NCBI GenBank assembly: GCA_964459305.1 | Contig: CAYWNA010000170.1 | Location: 1-28,809 of the forward strand | DNA: 28,809 nt | From: CAYWNA01 sp964459305 | GTDB taxonomy: Bacteria; Planctomycetota; Planctomycetia; Pirellulales; Pirellulaceae | Direction of reading: 5' to 3' | Part shown: positions 8,031 through 14,869 of the stretch, piece by piece | Position numbering within the stretch: position 1 is the first letter of the stretch | Layout: the number at the start of each line of letters is the position of its first letter | The notes under the pieces: model-generated | Seen by the model: the letters and a program-made list of their open reading frames with translations, nothing else | Told to the model about the DNA's origin: nothing | Databases searched by the model: none | Program-made: the position numbers and the translations under genes

Positions 8031-8962
8031 TGCTCGTGAAAGACCCCCCCGTCGAAATCGCTGACAATTTGTGGATGTTGGGGACCAACGCGTATCCGCT
8101 TTTCCTTTTCAAAGGCGGGCAACGAGGCACGATCTTCGAAGGAGGAACGGGGCCCATGGGACCGGTGCTGCGCGAACAGCTCAGCGAGCTTGGCATCACC
8201 AGCGACTTCGTCGGGCAAGTCGTGGTCACTCACGCCCATCCCGATCATGTGATGGCCGTTCCGCTGATGCAGCAGATGTTTCCCGGCGTTTCGGTCCTCG
8301 CTTCCGAAGCGGCGGCGAAAACGCTTGCCGTAGAAAAAGCCGTTTCATTCTTCTGCAAGATGGACGACCAACTGACTGGTTCGTTGATCAATGCGGGAAT
8401 GGTCGCCGAGGAGCACCGCCGCCCGCCTATGGCAGAGAACCAGATTGCTGTCAACCAAGTCCTCAAGCAAGGCGATACCATTGACGTGGACGACGGTGTC
8501 GCGTTTCAGGTTCTTGAAACACCGGGGCATAGCGATTGCAGCTTGAGTTTTCATGAACCGGCGAGCGGCATTCTGATCGTCTCTGACGCAACGGGGTTCT
8601 ACCTGCCCGAACCGGAATACTGGTGGCCCAATTACTTCGTCGACTACGGCGTCTACCTAAGCTCGATCAAACGTCTGGCCGAGGTTGGCGCCGAAGTGCT
8701 GTGCCTGAGCCATAATGCGGTTATCTGCGGCGCCGAGGACGTGGCGACCTACTTCCGCGATTGCATTGCGGCGACGGAGCAGTACCACCAGCGAATCATC
8801 GACGATGCGAAATCGGGCAAGTCGGCACGGGAAATCGGCGGCGTGCTCGGTTCGGAGGTCTACGAGAAGACGCCGCTGCTGCCCGTCGAGTTCTTCCAGA
8901 AGAACTGCGGGCTGCTCGCGAAGATTTCCCTTCGACACGAAGGGATTGAAATCGAGAAGTGA
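8030..8962 (+). CDS. Metallo-beta-lactamase-fold hydrolase
   Basis: The 310-residue product has the HxHxDH signature VVTHAHPDHV (H68, H70, D72, H73), then H167 in ETPGHSDCS, D186 in VSDATGF and H228 in CLSHNAV. The dinuclear metal site therefore looks complete. It has no signal peptide, so it is probably cytoplasmic. AAGGAG at 8017-8022 lies inside the end of the activator gene, and the start codon shares one base with that gene's stop, which indicates translational coupling. Linkage to a CoA-ester radical dehydratase and its activator suggests a CoA-thioesterase or lactonase-like step, but this is inferred from context only. The insert around residues 100-145 and the C-terminal helical part give no specific subfamily that I can name. 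Confidence 0.88.
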   Translation: MLVKDPPVEIADNLWMLGTNAYPLFLFKGGQRGTIFEGGTGPMGPVLREQLSELGITSDFVGQVVVTHAHPDHVMAVPLMQQMFPGVSVLASEAAAKTLAVEKAVSFFCKMDDQLTGSLINAGMVAEEHRRPPMAENQIAVNQVLKQGDTIDVDDGVAFQVLETPGHSDCSLSFHEPASGILIVSDATGFYLPEPEYWWPNYFVDYGVYLSSIKRLAEVGAEVLCLSHNAVICGAEDVATYFRDCIAATEQYHQRIIDDAKSGKSAREIGGVLGSEVYEKTPLLPVEFFQKNCGLLAKISLRHEGIEIEK

Positions 8963-8999
8963 ATAGACGGTCCAAGGACACCCCTCGAAGAGGATTGCC

Positions 9000-9311
9000 A
9001 TGACGACTGGGCTTGAATATCAATTCCTTGAGTCTCGTCCCCGCTCGAATTACCGCCAGCTCTGGATCAAAGGTCGCCATATGCGCGCCGAGGTGTTGTA
9101 CCGGCTTTCGGTCGGTCCGGAACCTCGCACGCCCGAAGAAATCGCGGAAGACTACGACCTGCCCATTGACGCGGTTGTGGAGGCGATCGACTACGCCACG
9201 CGGAACCAGGAGTTGCTGAGCGCGGAACGCGAGAGAGGGGAAGCGCGGATGCGCCGGCTGGGCCTCGACCGGCCTCCTCATGTGCCTGCCTGTGACATGC
9301 CAGCAGAATGA
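9000..9311 (+). CDS. DUF433-family antitoxin
   Basis: The 103-residue product matches the DUF433 pattern: QLWIKGRHMRAEVLYR near the start, a winged-helix segment TPEEIAEDYDLP, then AVVEAIDYATRNQELL and a charged tail. DUF433 proteins are VapB-like DNA-binding antitoxins, usually paired with a DUF5615 PIN-like toxin. That partner reading frame follows here and would begin with an ATGA overlap (9308-9311). A good ribosome-binding site, AAGAGGA, lies at 8988-8994. In this family the antitoxin usually represses its own operon. The gene itself looks intact. Confidence 0.85.
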   Translation: MTTGLEYQFLESRPRSNYRQLWIKGRHMRAEVLYRLSVGPEPRTPEEIAEDYDLPIDAVVEAIDYATRNQELLSAERERGEARMRRLGLDRPPHVPACDMPAE

Positions 9312-9653
9312 ATCTATATCTACCGCCGCTTGGTTGCCCTGTTGATCAATGAGGGCCACTACGTCGTGGTGCCGCGGGATGTCGATTTGGCCGGGGCGAC
9401 CGACGCGCGGCACGTAATTCATGCCATCGAGGAGCAGTTGGTGCTCGTGACCAGAAACCACGACGATTTTCTCGACCTGCACGAAGTTATTCAAGCTGCG
9501 GGTGGGAGCCATCCCGGTCTGCTTATCATTCGCTCGGACAACGACCCCAAGCGCGACATGACGCCACGCGGAGTTGTGACAGCCGTGGCAAAACTCGAAG
9601 CCTTCGGCGTCCCGATTCAGAACGAAGTCTACATTTTGAATCACTGGCGATAG
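9308..9653 (+). pseudogene. DUF5615 PIN-like toxin, frameshifted at the N-terminus
   Basis: The ATG at 9308 overlaps the antitoxin stop and begins MNLYL, the expected start of DUF5615 toxins, but this frame ends at a TGA at 9350-9352. The rest of the toxin is read in another frame. It is open from 9312 and continues RRLVALLINEGHYVVVPRDV, then LVTRNHDDFLDLHEV, and ends EVYILNHWR, as is typical of the family. Between the last good codon of the first frame (9320-9322) and the first of the second (9324) there is one base. Relatives have about six codons there, including an acidic DDD cluster that contributes to the nuclease site. The simplest reading is loss of about 17 bases. A shortened product could start at TTG 9330, but it would lack the acidic patch. 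Confidence 0.75.
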
Positions 9654-9845
9654 CTCTGCCGACCCCTCTTCGTCTCAGTCTACGAACTCCAGCGTGGTGA
9701 GGAGATTCGAGACGAAGGTCTTCGAGTGGCGGCGGCCCGCCGAGTATATCCAGATCATCAAGAACGGCGGCCAAAGTGCATGTGCTATGTGCAGGCACTG
9801 GAAGACTTGCCAACGTACCGCTGGCTCGTCGTTAGGAATCGTCGA

Positions 9846-10916
9846 TCAGTCCCCTTGAATGCTCGTGTTGGGTGGAGGCTCCGGTGCCGGAATTCTTCCC
9901 TGCTTACCGTTCCTCCGGCACTTGTCAATGCTCCGAAGTACCAGCCACGTCAATAAGCACTGCGTCGCCGAGAGAAGCAATATGATCGCCATCCGCTCCA
10001 CAAAATCCCATTTCACCAAACCCAGTCCTCGGCGTCCCATCCCAAGTACAACAAGCGGGATGAACAGGGAGACCTTGAAGAGGCCGGCCTTTGCCTTATC
10101 TGTACCACGGTACCATCCCGGGACAGCGATGTGGACGGCGAGGTAGGCGCCCCAGGCGGATACCGTCGCGGCTACGCCGGGCAGTTTGTCGACCATGGCT
10201 GGGAATATGAACCGGCGCAATGCCGGCACGGCCAGATCTGCGATGTGCCAGCCGGCAATCCCGGCGAGAATCGCCGCTGCGAATCCACCGAGAATCATGA
10301 GGCAACCGACGAGGCCCTCGGAATACAACACGCGACGCACGCCAGCCACTTCAAGAAACGCACGCCACCTCGCGCCATGGTGCTCATCCAGTCCGCAAGC
10401 GAATTGGTCGCCGGATCGGGGCACGAGTATCACTGCCCGACCTTTCGCTAAACTGCGTACCAACAGCGGGTCATCGTGCAGTCTCCCGGGAAACCAACAG
10501 CAATCAGCGAGCTGAAAACGCTGCGTGCCCTTTGGTGTTGTGATCGTCACGAAGCCGTCCCGGACGATGATCGTGCGAGGGAGATCCTCGCCGCGGAATC
10601 TTGTTGCGGCAAAGAGGATCAAAAGAGCCGCAGATGGAACAGCCGCGCCAACAAGCACGAGGATCGTTTCGGCCAGTAGAATGTCACTTGCCAGACAAAC
10701 GCCGGCAACGACCAAGAGGAAGAGAAGAATGGCTAACAGCGCCGTGCGAAACTGAACGGGTCTTCGCCATCGGCGAGTCTCCAGGTCGGACAGTTCGACG
10801 GTATCCTGCAAACACTCGTGCTCGCGTGCGTACTCTGCCAGACCAGCGTACGTCGTCGCCAGATGCGCGGCATCATACTCATGCCCATCCCACAGACGTA
10901 AAACCTCGTGTGACAT
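9846..10916 (-). CDS. Polytopic membrane protein, unknown function
   Basis: The 356-residue product has no family that I recognise. The first 55 residues are soluble and charged. Two membrane helices follow at about 58-77 and 82-105. A soluble stretch at about 110-195 has beta-rich features (RTIIVRDGFVTITTPKGTQRF), like a small PH- or YcxB-like domain. Further hydrophobic helices lie at about 203-225, 245-262, 280-297 and 308-330, before a basic, Pro-rich tail. The YcxB-like comparison rests on layout only. The start is supported by GAGAAGG just upstream on the minus strand. The gene stands alone between the broken toxin locus and the fatty-acid-type genes, and no partner is evident. Confidence 0.75.
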   Translation of the reverse strand: MSHEVLRLWDGHEYDAAHLATTYAGLAEYAREHECLQDTVELSDLETRRWRRPVQFRTALLAILLFLLVVAGVCLASDILLAETILVLVGAAVPSAALLILFAATRFRGEDLPRTIIVRDGFVTITTPKGTQRFQLADCCWFPGRLHDDPLLVRSLAKGRAVILVPRSGDQFACGLDEHHGARWRAFLEVAGVRRVLYSEGLVGCLMILGGFAAAILAGIAGWHIADLAVPALRRFIFPAMVDKLPGVAATVSAWGAYLAVHIAVPGWYRGTDKAKAGLFKVSLFIPLVVLGMGRRGLGLVKWDFVERMAIILLLSATQCLLTWLVLRSIDKCRRNGKQGRIPAPEPPPNTSIQGD

Positions 10917-11094
10917 GCGCCTTCTCGAACAAAGGTCACGGAATTTTGGGTTAGGAGCAGGAGATCTCTGCGGCGTGAAACCCAGATCGACAATCGGTTG
11001 TCGACGTTCCTAGGATCGCACAACCGAAATCGCAGGTGCGCGTCGAGGTTCCGTTAACTCGCTTTCGTTCTAGAAGTTCGCGAAGCCGTGCCAA

Positions 11095-13182
11095 TCACAC
11101 CATCATCGTCTTCTGGTGCTCGGTTCCGATGCTACCTTCTCTGCAGCAGGAGGTGATCATGAAGTCTGCGGAGTGTTTGGCTTGGACGTCAAGTGCTTCG
11201 GAAAGTGGAACGCCGCAGGAGTTTCGGATTGATCCCATGATGGCCTTCCTGGCGGCCTCCGTGGCCGGGTTGAAGGAATCCGATACGCCTACATCCGCGG
11301 GTATGCCGTCCAGTATGCCTTCGTTCAGCTGCCGCATCGGCAGACTGACCGCTCCACCGGACGCAAGGCTCCAGGCCGTCTTGAGGGACTCTTGCATCGG
11401 GCCTGCGTAGTCGATCAGCCACTCGACCGCGTCTTTCGCTTTCGCCGGCGTTCCGGTCAGCAGCATTCTGGCGAGCTTCGGCCATTCGGTTGGCTCGGCT
11501 TTCCTGAACGGCCAGTGGCAGCCTTCCATGCCAGGTACCACTGGGAGCGTCACCTCGGGCATGCCAAGTACCGCATCCTCGACGGCGACCAGGTAGTGGC
11601 AGTGTGTGAGCAGTTCCAGGAAACCGCCAAGGCAGCGTTTGCCGCCCACGAAGCCTACGGACACTTTGAACTCGTTGTGGAGCCGTCTGGCTGTCGCCGA
11701 CCAGGTGGCGGACACCCGATGTCCCTCCTTCACATCGCCCAGAGCGGGGTAGAATTCGTTGGTGTCTGCACCCAGCATTTGCGTAGACAGATGGAAATCG
11801 CCCGTCACAATCACGTTGTCGATTCCGTCTGCCTTCAGCCAGTCGATGGCCCGATTCAGTTCGGCATCCACATCGCCGTTGTAGGATTCCCGGCTGATCG
11901 TGATGACGCCCACGTTGTCGTCATGCTCGGCGTTGACGTACAACTGCTGCCACTCGGGGCTGCCCAGCCCATCGAATTCGTCCGGATACCAGCAGCCGGC
12001 GGCCGCTTCGGGATGCAGTTGGTGATACGCCTCGACCTTCTTGGTTGCTGCCTCGGCCCCGAGGCTCCGAATCACGGCAAGGATGCCGGGGCGGAACTGG
12101 GCGCACAACTCGCCGATCGCGTTGATGTGAGTCAGGTGCCCCCTTTTTTCGTGAAGCATCAGGCTGGCCATTTGGATTAGCGCGCCTTGGATCCAATTGA
12201 GAAATTCATCCTCTTCCGCGTCATCCATGCGCCAGTCGACCAGAGGTCTGAAATGATTCAGGGGATACCAGTTCTGGCCGGTCACTTGCCGCTCGTCCAG
12301 CTCGGGTGTCGGCCTGAACAACGCCCCGTATTCTTCGCCAAGGTGATGGAGGCAGGACCATGTCAGGAAGTTCGAGCCCTTGGCGCCAATCACATCGTGA
12401 GCCCTGAACGGGTTTGGACCCACGAGCTTTCTGACATACTTGTCGATCTTCCAGAAGGGCATGTTGGTCGCACGATGGTACCTCAGGCCCGCCAAGAAGA
12501 TGCCGCAGAACAGGACGTCCAGTACGAACGACCAGTCGTCGCTGACGGGAATTGGGACCAGTCCCAGTGCCCACAGGAGCTGGGTGATGGCAGAAGGCTC
12601 GTCTTCAACAACCTCCCACATCTTGTTTGTCTCATGGGGAAAAGCCGGGTGCGCTACGCCCACCCCTAGCTCCGAACTCGGAAAACCCGACGTGACCGAG
12701 CGGATTTCTATCCCGGGAAACGCGTCTCGGAAGATCTTGTAGTGGGCTTTCTTGATCTCAAGGTATTCCGGAATCGCTTCCAGAAGAAACCGGGGTCGCC
12801 AGTTCTTCAGGTCCGCCGGCAGACGGTTCCCGTCGTATGTCATCCTGACAATGTTCCCCATGACTCTATCGGCTCGCTCTTTTCCGAGCGCCTGCACCAG
12901 CCCTGGGTACTGTGGGCCGATTCCGTCGGCAGTTCTGGGACGACTGAGGGCGATGGACTTGACGCCGAACGGTTCCAGCCTGGAAGTGAGTTGCATCATC
13001 TTCCCGGCCCCAACCATCCCATTGGCTCCGGAGATCACCAACGAGCCGCGTTCGCCGACATCGCCAAACACCCGGTCGACCAGATCGCCGGCCTCAACGG
13101 GTAGCTTTCCGTTGCGGAAGATATCTGTGACCGAACCGAGTCCCAGTGTCTGGAGTGTTGACTGTCTAATCGACTTTGTCAT
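11095..13182 (-). CDS. 3-Hydroxyacyl-CoA dehydrogenase / enoyl-CoA hydratase fusion
   Basis: The product has 695 residues. The N-terminal part (about 45-290) looks like a divergent 3-hydroxyacyl-CoA dehydrogenase. It has a Rossmann glycine loop SGANGMVGAGKMMQL, the EAIPEYLEIKK segment equivalent to the family's EAVxENLxxK, and H178 in GVAHPAFPHE at the position of the catalytic His. The C-terminal part (about 420-600) is a crotonase: LGADTNEF forms the first oxyanion loop, and E523 (LGGFLELL) and E543 (GMPEVTL) align with the two catalytic glutamates of enoyl-CoA hydratase. The order dehydrogenase-hydratase is opposite to FadB and like that of some archaeal fusions. The ATG overlaps the upstream thiolase stop by four bases. 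It would catalyse hydration and NAD-dependent oxidation of an enoyl-CoA. Confidence 0.83.
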   Translation of the reverse strand: MTKSIRQSTLQTLGLGSVTDIFRNGKLPVEAGDLVDRVFGDVGERGSLVISGANGMVGAGKMMQLTSRLEPFGVKSIALSRPRTADGIGPQYPGLVQALGKERADRVMGNIVRMTYDGNRLPADLKNWRPRFLLEAIPEYLEIKKAHYKIFRDAFPGIEIRSVTSGFPSSELGVGVAHPAFPHETNKMWEVVEDEPSAITQLLWALGLVPIPVSDDWSFVLDVLFCGIFLAGLRYHRATNMPFWKIDKYVRKLVGPNPFRAHDVIGAKGSNFLTWSCLHHLGEEYGALFRPTPELDERQVTGQNWYPLNHFRPLVDWRMDDAEEDEFLNWIQGALIQMASLMLHEKRGHLTHINAIGELCAQFRPGILAVIRSLGAEAATKKVEAYHQLHPEAAAGCWYPDEFDGLGSPEWQQLYVNAEHDDNVGVITISRESYNGDVDAELNRAIDWLKADGIDNVIVTGDFHLSTQMLGADTNEFYPALGDVKEGHRVSATWSATARRLHNEFKVSVGFVGGKRCLGGFLELLTHCHYLVAVEDAVLGMPEVTLPVVPGMEGCHWPFRKAEPTEWPKLARMLLTGTPAKAKDAVEWLIDYAGPMQESLKTAWSLASGGAVSLPMRQLNEGILDGIPADVGVSDSFNPATEAARKAIMGSIRNSCGVPLSEALDVQAKHSADFMITSCCREGSIGTEHQKTMMV

Positions 13183-14399
13183 TTCGACGTACCTCCTTCC
13201 GTGACTCTGAAGAGGCCTGCAATACCAACGTCACCTGCAGCGCAACCGGAGAGCAGCACAAGGCCGCCTCCCAAAGTCACAGCTTCCTCCAGACCTTCGA
13301 TCAATGTTCTTGTGAGAGTCGGTCCCTGGGGATGTCCCCATACCAGCGAGCAGCCGGTCTTGTTCATCTCGCGCCAGTCGTACTCCATCACCTTGGCGAA
13401 GATGGCGTCGTTCACGGCAAACGGATTGTGGCTCTTGACCACAGCCATGTCCGCCAGCGTGAAACCGGTCTTCGCCAGGAGCTTTTGCACGGCAAGCGTG
13501 GAAGACTCCGGCATCAGGGCCGGATGGTTCCTGATCTCGGCTTTGCCTACAAACTGAATAACAACCTCAGGCCGCGGGCTGAGCTCTCTCGCTTTCTCCG
13601 GGGTCGTCACCAACAGAGTCGCCATTCCGTCGGAAGCGTGCGTCTGCGTCCCCGTTGTCACACACGTTTCGAGTTCGCGCATCTGGTGCAGGTCGTCCAA
13701 TGTCAGTTTGCGGACCCCCACATCATCGTCGATGCGGCCAAGAAAGCGGCCTTGCACATTCAAGACCTCAAGGGGGACCAGAACACGATCGAGAAACCCG
13801 GAGGCTTTGGCTTCGAAATACTGTTGGTACCGGCAGAAAGTGAGTTCGTTTACCTCCCTACAGTCGAGACGGTGCTTGCGGGCCGCGTTGCCGGCGGTGG
13901 TCATCATGGCATGGCCCGTGGCCGGGTCGAAGCTGAAATTGTCCCACACGTCGCTCAGCGCCTCCGTCCTCCGGTGTGCCCGCCGTTCCGGAAATACGCC
14001 CACCGGGGAGTCGCTACATCGGTCAAAGGTCAACACGCCAACAACGTCATTAGCCCCACACTGGACCTGAGCACCGGCAAGCATGACGGCTTGGAGCCCC
14101 GTCGCGCATGCCTGCTCCATATGAAATCCTGGTATGCGGTGCCCCAAGCAACTGGCCACCAGCGGCGCATTCCAGAATTTCCAGTGCCACGGAACGGTCG
14201 AGCCGATGATCAGATAGTCCAATTCGCTCTTCGGAACCTCTCTGATCCCAAGAATTCGGTTCATCCCCTCCCCGGCAAACTGGGCTATGTTGACCTCTGC
14301 CAGCGCCGACGTCTGCCACGCAGGGAAAAAGCTGCTTCCCCAGGTCCCGTAGGGTATTCTGACGTTGGGGAACATCTCAACGTTCTTCTTGTTAGCCAT
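13179..14399 (-). CDS. Thiolase-family acyl-CoA acyltransferase
   Basis: The 406-residue product has the thiolase landmarks. These are a nucleophilic Cys (C98 in EQACATGLQAV), H324 in SHNPFAVND (HEAFA/NEAFA position), H356 in VWGHPQGPT (GHP motif) and C386 in LSGCAAGD (second catalytic Cys). The length is normal. It should cleave a 3-ketoacyl-CoA with CoA, or run the reverse condensation, in the cytoplasm. It is the first gene of a two-gene minus-strand operon, and its TGA overlaps the ATG of the dehydrogenase/hydratase fusion (13179-13182). A GAGG motif lies about eight bases before the start. The motifs depart from classical acetyl-CoA acetyltransferases, so the substrate may be unusual. 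Confidence 0.9.
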   Translation of the reverse strand: MANKKNVEMFPNVRIPYGTWGSSFFPAWQTSALAEVNIAQFAGEGMNRILGIREVPKSELDYLIIGSTVPWHWKFWNAPLVASCLGHRIPGFHMEQACATGLQAVMLAGAQVQCGANDVVGVLTFDRCSDSPVGVFPERRAHRRTEALSDVWDNFSFDPATGHAMMTTAGNAARKHRLDCREVNELTFCRYQQYFEAKASGFLDRVLVPLEVLNVQGRFLGRIDDDVGVRKLTLDDLHQMRELETCVTTGTQTHASDGMATLLVTTPEKARELSPRPEVVIQFVGKAEIRNHPALMPESSTLAVQKLLAKTGFTLADMAVVKSHNPFAVNDAIFAKVMEYDWREMNKTGCSLVWGHPQGPTLTRTLIEGLEEAVTLGGGLVLLSGCAAGDVGIAGLFRVTEGGTSK

Positions 14400-14869
14400 T
14401 CGAAGGCCTCGTAGGGCTATAGATCGGAGCCATTGATCACGAATAACTTAGCGGCAAATGCTGCGAAACTACTTCTGTCGATGCGTTGACTGCCCGGCAA
14501 CTGATTTGAAACCAACTGACAGCAATCCTCGCCCATGCCCCAAGTTGCCAGCGTACGACTTCCGAGCGGAGTGTCAAGACGAGCGCCCGCCCCTGTAGTA
14601 CCCTTCGCTCCTTGGTCCTCCGCCTTACGGTTCCGGAAAGCGGTGAGTTGCCGCGGTTGCCCTAACTTGGCAGTTCTGCTAGATTTACGGACTTCGGCTG
14701 GTCCGATTGCCCCAGGCCGTTGTGGTGATGGCCCATGAAGACCGGTAAACCCTCTTCCTAATCTATGCCCGGCGAGTTCACGCCGTTGCCTGGGCGACCG
14801 GTCGATCCGTCTGTCTGGAATCGCCGCAACGTTCACCACCTTGCAGGGCACAGTATCCCGTAGTGAACC
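14400..14869. other. Divergent intergenic region between thiolase operon and rpsA
   Basis: This 470-base spacer must carry the thiolase-operon promoter (minus) and the rpsA promoter (plus). A short plus-strand frame at 14535-14738 has no family signal and no ribosome-binding site, so I do not call it. No convincing -35/-10 pair with correct spacing was found. The bases just before the rpsA ATG lack a strong Shine-Dalgarno. The window shows nothing like a structured RNA that I can name here. Confidence 0.5.

Noticed and set aside
9726..9956. 76-codon plus-strand frame after the broken toxin
   Set aside because: It overlaps the 3' end of the membrane protein gene on the other strand and has no ribosome-binding site or known motif.
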